From the NCBI GenBank assembly GCA_004793585.1, contig SRZB01000013.1:1-64000 (forward strand): a stretch of DNA of 64,000 nt, read 5' to 3'. The notes below the pieces were generated by a model, which saw only the letters and a list, made by a program, of their open reading frames with translations, ran no database searches and had not been told where the DNA came from. How positions within the stretch are numbered: the stretch's first letter is position 1; every line of letters starts with the position of its first letter. The DNA is from Hominisplanchenecus murintestinalis. GTDB lineage: Bacteria > Bacillota > Clostridia > Lachnospirales > Lachnospiraceae. Positions 52,619 to 62,358 of this stretch are shown one piece after another. A program made the translations under genes and the position numbers.

Positions 52619-53929
52619 TCACCTCTTCTTTTCAACCGGGATATAGTCCACTCCCTTAAAATCATCTGCATCAAGTATAATCTCGCCTTTTCTGTACTTA
52701 TCCATCAGTTCGTCGATAGCCTCTCCCAAATATCCTGCTTTAACACTCTCCGTTCTGGAAAGTACCTCACGAATCTCAATATCATACTCGCCCCGCTCAT
52801 TCGGTTCCGGTTCTTTCCCATATTCCCTGCGAAGTTCTGCAAAATCTATTTCCGACGGAACATTAGAAAGATATATACCATGTCCCCACTCAATACAAAC
52901 ATCCCCACAGTCATTTACAAATTCTTTTTCTCCCCTGGCGACTGCCAATGCGTCTTCAGAAAGTGAAACCAGTGAATCAAAATCAAGATAATCCAACGCA
53001 TATTCGATGAAATCTTCCATACACTTATACCGTTCTATTTCAACCATCTTTCCTTCCACTCTGGTCTTTATCGTGTAGCTTTGAAGATCTGCACTGACCT
53101 GTATTTCCACCTGATGTTCCTCTGCTTCCTCAATAAAATCTTCCGTGTAAGCCAGTTCTACTTCTGGAAATTCACTAAAATCAGCCCCCGAACCAAACTC
53201 CCTCTTACAGTATTCATCAATAAGTTTTTTTGCTTTCTCCAGCTCTTCTTCTGTAGGTTTAGGGAGCTTTCTGAAAAATTCAACACCCTTCCCCACCACA
53301 AATTTTCCTGTGTTTATCTGCATCAAAAGCATATTACTGTCTGAGTACTTTTCCATAACCCGGTAATCATTACCGTTGTTGTTATGGAGAATATCGCCAA
53401 CCTTACACTCCATCTCCTGCTTCTCATATCGAAAATCAAACTCTGTCTTTTTGGGCTTTTTACCGGAATGAACGTCTATCAGATCAATAAAGTCCTCCAT
53501 CTTCATTTCAAGGATTTTATCATCGGACAGATTAACACCCAGCGGTTTGATCGCCTTTGCCACTCCATTTACAATCACCGAAAGTTCTATCTGATTTCCA
53601 TATAAAATAGATACTTTTGTTTTCACATTCTCACGGATAATATCGTAGAGAAGCTTTCGGTTTTCCGGCGTATCCACATAGTTTGCATAGTTTAGATCTC
53701 CCGGCTCAAACTGGATATCATGAATCAGTTTCACACCATCCACTTCCTCTGCATATTTAGCTGCTTCATCGTCGTTGTCAAACTTCATCAGGCTGTCAAT
53801 CCGCTGAATGTGTGTCGCACCATTTCCAACTTTATTTCTGCTGAATATAGTGTAGCCTTTTTTTACCTGTTCCGAACTCCAACCATATTCCATCGCTTTC
53901 CTTCTCATTTCCTCTGTCACAACCTTCAT
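52619..53929 (-). CDS. ICE accessory protein of unknown function (436 aa)
   Basis: Acidic protein of the conjugation operon, located just before the methylase-helicase gene (15 bp gap). Starts MKVVTEEMRRKAMEYGWS, contains DDEAAKYAEEVDGVKLI in the first 80 residues and a beta/alpha C-terminal half. It shows no enzyme motif that I recognise. The ATG at 53929 follows GGAGGTGA; a longer frame to 53971 is not favoured. Similar proteins accompany this helicase in clostridial ICEs. Confidence 0.7.
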   Translation of the reverse strand: MKVVTEEMRRKAMEYGWSSEQVKKGYTIFSRNKVGNGATHIQRIDSLMKFDNDDEAAKYAEEVDGVKLIHDIQFEPGDLNYANYVDTPENRKLLYDIIRENVKTKVSILYGNQIELSVIVNGVAKAIKPLGVNLSDDKILEMKMEDFIDLIDVHSGKKPKKTEFDFRYEKQEMECKVGDILHNNNGNDYRVMEKYSDSNMLLMQINTGKFVVGKGVEFFRKLPKPTEEELEKAKKLIDEYCKREFGSGADFSEFPEVELAYTEDFIEEAEEHQVEIQVSADLQSYTIKTRVEGKMVEIERYKCMEDFIEYALDYLDFDSLVSLSEDALAVARGEKEFVNDCGDVCIEWGHGIYLSNVPSEIDFAELRREYGKEPEPNERGEYDIEIREVLSRTESVKAGYLGEAIDELMDKYRKGEIILDADDFKGVDYIPVEKKR

Positions 53930-53999
53930 CACTGTCACCTCCAAAAATTTAAGGCAGCACCTTACCGACACCGCCCCACCTTACACAAAACATTTGCAA

Positions 54000-54046
54000 C
54001 AAAAAAAACTCATGATATCCGGCTGTGTGCTGATTACCATGAGTTT
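54000..54046 (-). terminator. Intrinsic terminator inside the transfer operon
   Basis: On the minus strand AAACTCATG and CATGAGTTT pair with a 23-base loop, then eight T follow. It separates the gene at 54176 from those at 52619 and below, so the left part probably has its own promoter. Confidence 0.7.
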
Positions 54047-54175
54047 AGGACTACTGAGTATTCAATTTACAATTCCGTTTTACGAAAAAATGCAAAAAAT
54101 TCCCGCTTGACAAAACCTCTTTCTTCCTCTAAGATAATAAGCAAAGAGAAATGGGTTTTTTGTCGTGTACGGTCT

Positions 54176-54700
54176 TTATGATCCAAGCGGGTTGCTCGTT
54201 TCTTTTTTTATGTCTATGATATCATATAGATACATCTTCCCATTTTCATTATGCCTGACTAATAGAGAAGCATGGAAAACATTGTATCTCTCTACTTCCC
54301 CGTCGCTGCTATACACTGGCAGAGCAAATCTTGAATCATAACGATACCATCCGTATTTCGCATTACGATTATGCTTTTCCTCATTATTTTCCCGAAAATG
54401 TTTACCGACTGCAATCTCAATCAATTCCGGTATCCCCTGTGAGGCATTTGCCTTTGCTTTAGCCACCGTACCTTTTAGAGAATATGTGTAATTAGATCCG
54501 GTATATTCATTTGGTAAATCTGAACCAATATAAATGCTGTCTTTCGTATCCATAACCTGATATACTTCACCAACATAATTCCTAAGATACAACCTCACAT
54601 CATCCCAATTTACAGAACGTTTACCCTTAAATCGAATGTCATTTATCATGACGATGCTATTTCCATCAGCATCCTTTATCACATCTATATTCCTTTCCAT
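54176..54700 (-). CDS. LPD3-like ICE protein (174 aa)
   Basis: Resembles large polyvalent-protein-associated domain proteins (LPD3 type): KAKANASQGIPELIEIAVG, KYGWYRYDSRFALPV and MYLYDIIDIKKE. Such domains occur in phage and ICE proteins delivered to recipients, sometimes with nuclease folds. The ATG at 54700 follows GGAGGG; a longer N-terminus to 54763 is Cys-rich and unlikely. A catalytic role is not shown. Confidence 0.6.
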   Translation of the reverse strand: MERNIDVIKDADGNSIVMINDIRFKGKRSVNWDDVRLYLRNYVGEVYQVMDTKDSIYIGSDLPNEYTGSNYTYSLKGTVAKAKANASQGIPELIEIAVGKHFRENNEEKHNRNAKYGWYRYDSRFALPVYSSDGEVERYNVFHASLLVRHNENGKMYLYDIIDIKKETSNPLGS

Positions 54701-54746
54701 ATACCCTCCTGTCCGACAGATTTCTACGAATATTCTATCATACTGA

Positions 54747-54782
54747 CAGAGATGTTTCCACACAAAATAAAAAACACCTCTG
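54747..54782 (-). repeat. Inverted repeat after the NlpC/P60 gene
   Basis: CAGAGATGTTT (54747-54757) and AAACACCTCTG (54772-54782) can pair with one mismatch. No T-run follows on the minus strand; it may weaken read-through from the NlpC/P60 gene. Confidence 0.3.
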
Positions 54783-54796
54783 CCAGAACAGCCTTA

Positions 54797-56737
54797 TCAC
54801 TTATATGGTCTTGCATAAAATACCACACTGCCATCCCTTAACGGATCAAGTACAACTCCCCTTTCCGGATTGGCTGCATGTACCATCATTCCATTTCCCA
54901 CATAGATAGCTACATGGGAGATATCCCGGAATTGTCCGTTATCTTCATACGAATAAAAAATCAAATCTCCCGGCTTTAAGTCTTTTTTGTTAATGAGCAT
55001 GGCATTCTGATAACAATACCTGCCCTGTTCCGAAGCGGTCGCCGGAAGTTCTATCCCTGCTTCTTTATACAGTCGCTGCACTAAAGAACTGCAATCATAA
55101 TATCCTTCCTCATAGCGTCTGTCCTGGTCATACCGGCATCCGATCTTTGTCATTGCCAACTCTGCCACTGCCTGTCCTGCTGCACCGGAATAATACTGAT
55201 CCCAAAGGTCGGAGTCCATCATATCTGTAAGCATTTCTTCCTGCTCTTTCGTAAGTGTGCCCTTTTTGATATAGTCCTCGTAAGTCAGATTATGTACGGT
55301 TGTACCGGAACTTGTTACCACAACCTTGTTGGTGTTGCCTTCTGCCAGATATGCCACTACATGCCTTCTTCCCCACTGGCTTGTATCCGAGTGATGTGCA
55401 TAAAAGATATCAAAATCATTGCCATAGTGATTCAGGTTCCCGGTATCTTCTACCGTATAAGTAATCCCTTCAATGACTATCTTCGTCCCCATCGGCACAA
55501 TCGGGTTATAAGCATCTACCGCTATGGTATGCTTTGCCCTTGCGGTCTTACCGGAAGCTGTAATCCCATTCGCATAAGGTCCGCAACACTGACTGCACGG
55601 ACAATAGGCTGTCACCCATACCTTTCCCAAAGAATCTCCCACTTCCTTTTCTGCTGCTGAACTTTCCTTGTCTATATAATTCATCTCATCAAAGACTTTT
55701 TTCAGGTTTTTCTTCCCCTCTTCATCCATGACATAACCTGCTTTACCATCACTGTACAAAATCATGTAGACCATAAGAGTATCATTAAAGTTAGATATCG
55801 GGGCACCATTCTCTGTATTCTGATAAGTGATGTCATCTCCTTTATCCTCCATCTCCATGATCTTCTGATTAAACTCCATATAGTAGGAACTCAACACGGT
55901 TCTCGGATCGTCATACCCTGTATCTGGCAACGGAAAGAATACGGATAAAGGAGAGTTATAAATAACTGCCAACACCGCAACCACAATCGTACCCACAAGG
56001 GCAACCACAGCAAACAATCCGAGAAATGCCGGGAGAACAGTTGTCACAATCTTTTTTAACAAAAGAAGCGCCCTGCCCTTTACTGCCTCCTTCACTGTCT
56101 GTGAAACATTTGTCTGACTATCCTCTTCCTTTTTTTTGGCAAAGGCTTTAAGCATCCTAGTCTTGACAAATCCCTGCTTTCTGCCTCCCTTACCGTCGGA
56201 AGAAGTGCCGCCTTTTCCTCTTTGCTTCTTTACGTTGGAATCCTTAGCCTTTACCACATACTTTTTACGCTCTATATTAGAAGAAGTCCCTGATACTGTG
56301 TCTCTTTTCCTGACATACCCCTTACTGCCATCCGCTTTTACACGATTAAAACTATCTTCCGTTTTGTTCGCTGCTTTCATCTGACCGGACTGCTTTTTTC
56401 TCCGATAAATGTGTGATATCTGGTTTGCACTGCTGTAAGCGGAAGAAAGTGCAAAAGCTGTCAGCCCTGCACTTTCTGCTAATTCCTCGCCACCTTCTAT
56501 CTGTTCGCTTGCTTTTTTTGCACCAATCCTGCCCATTGTATAAAGACTGTGCTTTTTGAGTGTAACAGATGCGCCTGAATCCCTTACTTTCCGTTTCATA
56601 CCGGATAGCGGGGAGCGCTTTACCTTATGAACTGTACTTTTTCCCTTTATCTGTTTCTTTCCCGAACGGATACGGAGCTTCGGACTTCCCTTTGTATGAA
56701 GCTCCATAGGCTTGTCTTGTACCCTTCGTATCTTCAT
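54797..56737 (-). CDS. 3D-domain and NlpC/P60 cell-wall hydrolase of the transfer apparatus (646 aa)
   Basis: Membrane-linked peptidoglycan hydrolase that opens the wall for conjugation. A basic N-terminus of about 220 residues faces the cytoplasm, then a membrane segment (about 222-258), a stalk, a 3D (RpfB-like) domain (about 365-465: VTAYCPCSQCCG, IAVDAYNPIVPMGT, DFDIFY) and a C-terminal NlpC/P60 domain with Cys in YYDCSSLVQ and His in DISHVAIYVG. The 3D domain may add a transglycosylase-like or binding role. The ATG follows GAGGAGG. It lies 12 bp after the VirB4 gene. Confidence 0.9.
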   Translation of the reverse strand: MKIRRVQDKPMELHTKGSPKLRIRSGKKQIKGKSTVHKVKRSPLSGMKRKVRDSGASVTLKKHSLYTMGRIGAKKASEQIEGGEELAESAGLTAFALSSAYSSANQISHIYRRKKQSGQMKAANKTEDSFNRVKADGSKGYVRKRDTVSGTSSNIERKKYVVKAKDSNVKKQRGKGGTSSDGKGGRKQGFVKTRMLKAFAKKKEEDSQTNVSQTVKEAVKGRALLLLKKIVTTVLPAFLGLFAVVALVGTIVVAVLAVIYNSPLSVFFPLPDTGYDDPRTVLSSYYMEFNQKIMEMEDKGDDITYQNTENGAPISNFNDTLMVYMILYSDGKAGYVMDEEGKKNLKKVFDEMNYIDKESSAAEKEVGDSLGKVWVTAYCPCSQCCGPYANGITASGKTARAKHTIAVDAYNPIVPMGTKIVIEGITYTVEDTGNLNHYGNDFDIFYAHHSDTSQWGRRHVVAYLAEGNTNKVVVTSSGTTVHNLTYEDYIKKGTLTKEQEEMLTDMMDSDLWDQYYSGAAGQAVAELAMTKIGCRYDQDRRYEEGYYDCSSLVQRLYKEAGIELPATASEQGRYCYQNAMLINKKDLKPGDLIFYSYEDNGQFRDISHVAIYVGNGMMVHAANPERGVVLDPLRDGSVVFYARPYK

Positions 56738-56748
56738 GCCGAACCTCC

Positions 56749-59211
56749 TCAGTAAATCAACCAGCTATTGCCCTGTGCTGCACTGCCATCTGCAATCTCA
56801 TCTTCCCCGTCAGTCTCATAATCCTCAGCCTGACAGGCAGAACCGGCACGCCCCATCGCAATCTTCTCATGGATATTTGTGTTATAGAGCTTATACAGGT
56901 CTGTATCTTTTCCAATCGTATTATCAAACGGAATAACCGTAGTGCCGCATTTAATAAGTCCTGTTCCGCTAGGAGCATTGCTGACAAATCTAAGCTGTGC
57001 ATCTGAAACACCGATAACTTCCGCTAACTTGGCACTGTCAATATTGCTTTGTTTTAACAACGTAATGAACTCGCTGTTAGAAATCAGAGTAGAGGCAATG
57101 TAGTTCTGAAGCAAATCGGTTACATTTTGGGAGATGCCTGTGCAAAGCCCTCCCTGTTTTCTGACTTTCTTCCACAACTGCTGCAGATAAGTCGCACTGT
57201 ACTCACTGTTAAGGAGCACATGGCATTCATCTACATAGAGCCATGTTGCCCGCCCTTTCTTTCCATTCTCGATAATACGTGACTGGATCGCCTCCATCAT
57301 GACAAGCATTGCAACCGGTGCAAGCTGTGTTCCCAGATCCTGAATACCATATACCGTAAAACGGTTATCTTCATCCACGTTGGTATGATGATTGAAGATA
57401 TTTAAGGAACCCTCTACGAATAATTCCAGACAAAGGGCAAGCTCCTGTGCTTCCATCTCCGTCTGACTTTTCAGGATATGGTAGAAATCCGTCATAAGTG
57501 GGACTTTCCTTGTCTTAAAGGCTCTCATATACAATTCCCTCACACAGCGGTCAATGATACTGTGGTGCTTCTGGTTCAGAGTGCTTCCAAGAAGCTGGTC
57601 ACAGATACCCAGCATGAACTCTGACTTATCTGCTATCACATCACGGATACCCTTTTCGTTGGTATGGGCAAGGTCCGCATCCAGAGGATTTACATAGTTC
57701 TTTGTATAAGCAGACATATTGACAATTGCACCACCAAAGGTTTTCGCAATGTCAAAGTATTCATTCATGGGATCAATGACAATGACATCATCATTCGTAT
57801 TTAAGAATACCTGTCCCATGCCCTGCTTACAGAAGAATGACTTTCCACTTCCCGGAACGCCAAACACAAACCCATTGCCATTCAACAGCTTCTTACGATT
57901 GCCTACATTCACATTCTTGCTGATCTGATTAATCCCGTAATAAATGCCGCCCATATCATTCATTTCCTGCACATTGAAGGGAAGCAGAACTGCAACAGAC
58001 TGTGTCAGCATGGAACGCATTGTCTCTACCTGTCTCACTCCGATAGGAAGTGCTGTGTTAAGCGCCTCCCTCTGTTTCAAGAAATGCGTATCTATTGACA
58101 CGGAGTTACGCTTTCCTATCGTCTCCACCGTCTCTGTGATACTCTCTAACTCTTCCTTACTCTCTGCCACGATAATGATTGTCACTGCCACATAGAAAAG
58201 GCACTGGTCATTCTCCCGCACATCATCCATAATGCCCTCAATCTCTTTCTTCTCTGTCCTCTTTGCATAGGAAATCTCAGAAGAAAAGTCATTGTTCTTG
58301 TTACGGACTCTCTGCTGCTTAATGATATCCGACTCGATACCAAGGTACTTTTTCTGGAGCACCCTTGTGGTAATGTCCTTTGGAATCGGGACTACATCAA
58401 TACTGGTAATACAATGCACCGGAAGAGATGTAATCTCATTTAGGAATCTGTCTGAAAGCGAGCTGGGATACTTCTTGATAAAAAGTGCCCTGCAAAACTT
58501 GCCCTCATCCTCAATGTGATCCGGATAATACTTGACCATTCCATTACAGAGATCGTTTTTAAAGTCAGAACCTACCTTCTTTGCATGTTTGATATCAAAC
58601 TCAAAATCTGCTTCATTTCCAAGATGATAGAAGTCGTGCAGCACTTTAAGACGCTCATTCCCGGAAAGAGCGACAATCTCTGCCCCAAGCTCTCCAAAAG
58701 CCTTATGCACTGTCGCTTCGATTGTGGCAAACTGTGCTTTGGCTTCCTCAAAATTTTTACGCTCAACCGTAATGGTAAGATAACGCTCCTGCAAGGTTCC
58801 CTGTCTGCCTTCCCTGATTTTCTCTTCAATAATGTCGTTGTAAATCTTCCGGAACTTATCATACGCATCATACTGATAAGGAAGTAATATATAATCTCTT
58901 AACTGCCCCATATCACGGTTTTTATTATTGACCGTGATCTTAAACGCACAGTCCATAGAGTTTAAGAACTTACAGTATCTCTCAAAGATGTCAATCTGTT
59001 CTTCCTCATTCGTAGTCGTATAGTTGATATCCGAAAAGCGGTAACACTTGCTGTAACGGCTGAAATTCGTCCCACGAACCTTTCCTACCTCAAAGATACC
59101 GTTCTCCGCTACCTTCATGATCTCAATCGTCTCCTGTACGGATTTTGGTGCTTTGTATAAAGGCTCACTTGCTTTTTTAAGCTCCTGAAAGCCATCTGAA
59201 AATAATCCCAT
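56749..59211 (-). CDS. virB4: VirB4-type conjugation ATPase (820 aa)
   Basis: ATPase that powers assembly of the mating channel. The N-terminal half includes the VirB4/TraE region (GRQGTLQERYLTITVERKN). The motor has Walker A GVPGSGKSFF (about 450-459) and Walker B WLYVDECHVLL (about 660), followed by KQGGLCTGISQNV (arginine finger region). A clostridial form of 820 aa fits the family. The ATG follows AGGAGG. Adjacent to PrgI, which is typical. Confidence 0.95.
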   Translation of the reverse strand: MGLFSDGFQELKKASEPLYKAPKSVQETIEIMKVAENGIFEVGKVRGTNFSRYSKCYRFSDINYTTTNEEEQIDIFERYCKFLNSMDCAFKITVNNKNRDMGQLRDYILLPYQYDAYDKFRKIYNDIIEEKIREGRQGTLQERYLTITVERKNFEEAKAQFATIEATVHKAFGELGAEIVALSGNERLKVLHDFYHLGNEADFEFDIKHAKKVGSDFKNDLCNGMVKYYPDHIEDEGKFCRALFIKKYPSSLSDRFLNEITSLPVHCITSIDVVPIPKDITTRVLQKKYLGIESDIIKQQRVRNKNNDFSSEISYAKRTEKKEIEGIMDDVRENDQCLFYVAVTIIIVAESKEELESITETVETIGKRNSVSIDTHFLKQREALNTALPIGVRQVETMRSMLTQSVAVLLPFNVQEMNDMGGIYYGINQISKNVNVGNRKKLLNGNGFVFGVPGSGKSFFCKQGMGQVFLNTNDDVIVIDPMNEYFDIAKTFGGAIVNMSAYTKNYVNPLDADLAHTNEKGIRDVIADKSEFMLGICDQLLGSTLNQKHHSIIDRCVRELYMRAFKTRKVPLMTDFYHILKSQTEMEAQELALCLELFVEGSLNIFNHHTNVDEDNRFTVYGIQDLGTQLAPVAMLVMMEAIQSRIIENGKKGRATWLYVDECHVLLNSEYSATYLQQLWKKVRKQGGLCTGISQNVTDLLQNYIASTLISNSEFITLLKQSNIDSAKLAEVIGVSDAQLRFVSNAPSGTGLIKCGTTVIPFDNTIGKDTDLYKLYNTNIHEKIAMGRAGSACQAEDYETDGEDEIADGSAAQGNSWLIY

Positions 59212-59213
59212 TG

Positions 59214-59591
59214 CTAAATCCTCCTGTCTGAAATACTTTTCTTTTTCTTATCTGTTGCCATTTCTTCTGCCCCAATCTGCACTATCTCCTGTTCACCCTC
59301 CGTCGATATGTAGGCCAGTGGCTTGTTCCTAAAAGCAAAGTGTATCTTTTGCTTCATCATCTGCATAAAAGTCATGCCATTGTAGGAGTAGAAACCTGAC
59401 AGTGCAATTGGTGCCACCGCAGGGATTGCGATATAAGCACTGACAGTCAGCTCTACATAACGGTACAGAAGAAGAACAATCCCACCCCCTACTACCACAG
59501 ACGCTATACTAAAAATGAGCTGCCTTGCGGTCAGCCCTAAACATACACTCTCTTTGTAGCGGTCAATATCTTTATTTACCTCAATAATCAT
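59214..59591 (-). CDS. PrgI-family membrane protein of the transfer channel (125 aa)
   Basis: Small protein with two membrane segments (SIASVVVGGGIVLLLYR and YIAIPAVAPIALSGF) before a basic cytoplasmic tail that ends KKKSISDRRI. Start MIIEVNKDIDRYKES follows AAGGAGGG. PrgI proteins precede VirB4 in Gram-positive transfer operons, with 2 bp between the genes here. They probably form the VirB3-like part that recruits the ATPase. Confidence 0.88.
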   Translation of the reverse strand: MIIEVNKDIDRYKESVCLGLTARQLIFSIASVVVGGGIVLLLYRYVELTVSAYIAIPAVAPIALSGFYSYNGMTFMQMMKQKIHFAFRNKPLAYISTEGEQEIVQIGAEEMATDKKKKSISDRRI

Positions 59592-59602
59592 GCTTACCCT
59601 CC

Positions 59603-60445
59603 TTATAAACCAAGTGCTTTGCTCGTCAATGTCTGTGCTCCCTTCACACTGCCCACAGTCAGGGCAATCGTGAATGTCATCTCACACAGATAGATCAGTG
59701 TCTTTGCCCAGTCTGCATAATCTCCCGTAAATGAGGGAAGTCCTGCATTGATAAAAGCATTGCACAAAATAATTGCCAGTGCCATAGTGACTGCTTCAAA
59801 TACGACAGACAGGAAATATTTACTGTATGATACTGCTGTATGGGATACCATCCGGTTTCCACCCATCGTTGAAAATGCAATCGAACCAAGAGGCACAATA
59901 ACTAAAAGTTTTAAAAACCTGAAATATACCGTGTAGATCAGGAAAAAGCCGCAAATAATAATGATAATGGATAACAATGCCGCTAGTATCAGCATGATGA
60001 GCGACTCTCCAAATCCAAGATTCTTTATCACATCTGCCTGCGTATTCTCAATCTTTAGTTTTGTGGTAGTTCCTGCTGACAACAGCCCTACCAGATTGCC
60101 TACTGAGGTAAAGATTGACTTCATAATAATTACATTGTTTGCCACAAACCACTCCGCAAGACCTAATCGAATCAGCAGCCGAAGGATTACTTCAAACCGC
60201 ATCTCTTCCCGTACATCCACGGACTCGGAACAAAATCCGATCACAAAAAACAGGACAACCAGTGACGAACCAACTGCTACAAAGATTGGCTCTATCCCTG
60301 CGATCACTCCCCACGGACCACCATTCTTAAACTCAACCGGGGACTGTCCCAAAAGACCAAACACCAATGATACCTGATTGTTCCAAAACCCAAATACCAT
60401 ATTGAGAAGATCCAAAATCTTATCCCCTAACTTAAAAATATCCAT
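59603..60445 (-). CDS. VirB6/TrbL-like membrane protein (280 aa)
   Basis: Integral protein with about six membrane segments (VGSSLVVLFFVIGF, ILAALLSIIIIICGFFLIY, and two more at the C-terminus), the usual topology of VirB6/TrbL channel proteins. The start at 60445 (MDIFKLGDK) lies after a hairpin that separates it from the ribosome site AAGGAGG (60497-60503). A frame open to 60616 encodes a basic, low-confidence extension. Between PrgI (11 bp away) and the inserted transposase gene. Confidence 0.85.
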   Translation of the reverse strand: MDIFKLGDKILDLLNMVFGFWNNQVSLVFGLLGQSPVEFKNGGPWGVIAGIEPIFVAVGSSLVVLFFVIGFCSESVDVREEMRFEVILRLLIRLGLAEWFVANNVIIMKSIFTSVGNLVGLLSAGTTTKLKIENTQADVIKNLGFGESLIMLILAALLSIIIIICGFFLIYTVYFRFLKLLVIVPLGSIAFSTMGGNRMVSHTAVSYSKYFLSVVFEAVTMALAIILCNAFINAGLPSFTGDYADWAKTLIYLCEMTFTIALTVGSVKGAQTLTSKALGL

Positions 60446-60454
60446 TTTGATTTC

Positions 60455-60504
60455 AGCCGGTAATGACAGGCGGCATCTCTTGCCGCCTCCGGCTTTCCTC
60501 CTTT
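60455..60504 (-). promoter_or_regulatory. Nested hairpin between ribosome site and start of the TrbL-like gene
   Basis: GCCGG (60456-60460) pairs with CCGGC (60489-60493), and inside AGGCGGCA pairs with TGCCGCCT. On the mRNA it follows AAGGAGG and precedes the ATG at 60445, bringing the distant Shine-Dalgarno close to the start or hiding it. Confidence 0.5.
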
Positions 60505-60702
60505 CCCGGAATATAGTCTCTCGGATTCTCCAGCCCCTATTTTCTGCGGCTTTCAAATCCGGTTTTATAAATATTCCCCCACTTTTTTTGCCAAAAGTAC
60601 TTGACAAACCAGTCAAAAAATGCGGCGCTTCGCGCCTCTTAATTAAAAAGCACTTTTCATTCCGGCGCAGCCGGTAAGCATTTTTGATTGGAGGCGATTT
60701 TT

Positions 60703-62190
60703 ATGCTACCTGTTAATTATGGCGGCCATGCCGCATATCAGGACACCTTCGTGTCCAGGTTCCTTGATTTATTCCCGGATCCCTTCGCTGTCCCTAAACA
60801 AACATGGGATGTCATTGTGAAATTCTGGTATCTTGATCTCTCTGAAACGGATACCATCATGCAGGAGTTTTATTCCCTGCTTGGCAAACCCGCCACACGT
60901 TTCCCTTCCTGTCTGCTCCGTTCCTATCTTCTCTCAATCGTACTGAAAGTAGATTCCATTACGGAATGGTGCAGGCTGCTTAAAATCACTCCCCTGTATG
61001 CCATCCTCAGTGGTTTCCCTGTCGATGACACTCCCGGTGTCGGTACTTTTTACGATTTTTTCAACCGCCTCTGGCAGTCTGACAAAGACAACTACGTCAG
61101 TCAGATTAAACACAAAAAAGCAAAACCGGAAAAAGGGAAAAAACGGGGGGCTAAAACTCCCTGCGACACGGACAGCGCTGCCGCAAAACTCCTCCCCCTT
61201 ATGCAGCGAATCCACCTTCCAAACAATAATCCGTTTTATCTCGTCTTCCGGCTCTATAAAGCCCAGTTCCTGGATGAATCTGTCAAAAGGGAGCTGATAA
61301 ATCCATGCCATATTTCACTTGCCGGTGACGGAACCCCTCTTGAAACCGCAAGGCTGGAACGTTCCAAAAGGATCTGCGGCTGTCCGAAAGGCTCCAAATG
61401 CGGATGCAGACGAAAATTTTCACAGCCTGACTGCAACTGGGGATGGGATTCTTCCAGAAATAAATATTTTTTCGGCTACCATCTCTACATGTTTGTTGCT
61501 GCCGACTCTGAAAACGACCTTCCCATTTTCCCCATACTGGAACGTGCTTCCAGGCATGATATGCTGTCATTCCTGCATACGTTTTTCTCTATGAAATCCT
61601 ATCTTCCTGAGTTTCATATTGAAAAACTCCTGCTGGATTCTGCCCATGATGCTTATCCTCTTTATGAATACTGCAAAACAAACCGCATAACACCATTCAT
61701 TGACCTCAATCCCGGCCATACGGGACACTTCAAGTACAAAGATGACTTTACGATAGATGAAGACGGCGTCCCTGTCTGCAAAACGGGCTTACGTATGCAC
61801 CACGATGGTGTGGAAAAAGCAAAGCACCGCGAAAAATACCGCTGTCCTCTTGCAAACCGGAAGAAGGGCTGTTTCTGCGAACATCCCTGCTCTGATTCCA
61901 AATACGGAAGAACCGTACATATCCAGCAAAAAGACAATCCAAGGATTTTTAACATACCGCCAAGAGACAGTAAGGAATGGAAATCGGAATACAACAAACG
62001 GACATCTGTGGAGAGATCAAATAAACGGGAAAAGATAGATTATAAATTAGAAGACGGCAGGCACCGTTCTTCCAAGATGTGGTACTGCCGCCTCTATGCC
62101 ATCATGATGCTCCAACACCTTGATGCATGGAAAATGCCAACCCGTATAGACACCATTTTTACATTCTCACGGATTGCCAATACAGAATAA
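60703..62190 (+). CDS. DDE-type transposase gene inserted in the transfer operon (495 aa)
   Basis: Transposase, the only plus-strand gene in the transfer region. N-terminal region with SFLRSYLLS-like repeats, catalytic core with Asp in AGDGTPLE, Asp in LLLDSAHDAYPLYEY and Glu in RTSVERSNKREK. A Cys-rich insert (CGCPKGSKCGCRR) precedes the core. The family (IS4/IS5 or related) is not certain. ATG at 60703 follows GGAGG. The IS ends could not be fixed by eye; GC-rich mini-hairpins (GGCGC-TTC-GCGCC, CCGGC-GCA-GCCGG) stand at 60622-60675. It separates the pilin gene from the TrbL-like gene. Confidence 0.85.
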   Translation: MLPVNYGGHAAYQDTFVSRFLDLFPDPFAVPKQTWDVIVKFWYLDLSETDTIMQEFYSLLGKPATRFPSCLLRSYLLSIVLKVDSITEWCRLLKITPLYAILSGFPVDDTPGVGTFYDFFNRLWQSDKDNYVSQIKHKKAKPEKGKKRGAKTPCDTDSAAAKLLPLMQRIHLPNNNPFYLVFRLYKAQFLDESVKRELINPCHISLAGDGTPLETARLERSKRICGCPKGSKCGCRRKFSQPDCNWGWDSSRNKYFFGYHLYMFVAADSENDLPIFPILERASRHDMLSFLHTFFSMKSYLPEFHIEKLLLDSAHDAYPLYEYCKTNRITPFIDLNPGHTGHFKYKDDFTIDEDGVPVCKTGLRMHHDGVEKAKHREKYRCPLANRKKGCFCEHPCSDSKYGRTVHIQQKDNPRIFNIPPRDSKEWKSEYNKRTSVERSNKREKIDYKLEDGRHRSSKMWYCRLYAIMMLQHLDAWKMPTRIDTIFTFSRIANTE

Positions 62191-62358
62191 TCATACCACA
62201 ATTTCAAAAAAATGTCATTGGTTTCCAAGGGATAAGTGCGCCCTTTTTTCCACATTTATCTCATATTTTCCCAAAATCCCACAATATTCAGTTGTCAATA
62301 TGCAAATCTAAGCTAGCCCTTATGAAGCCGAGAGGCTATGAATACCCCGCTTCTTCTA

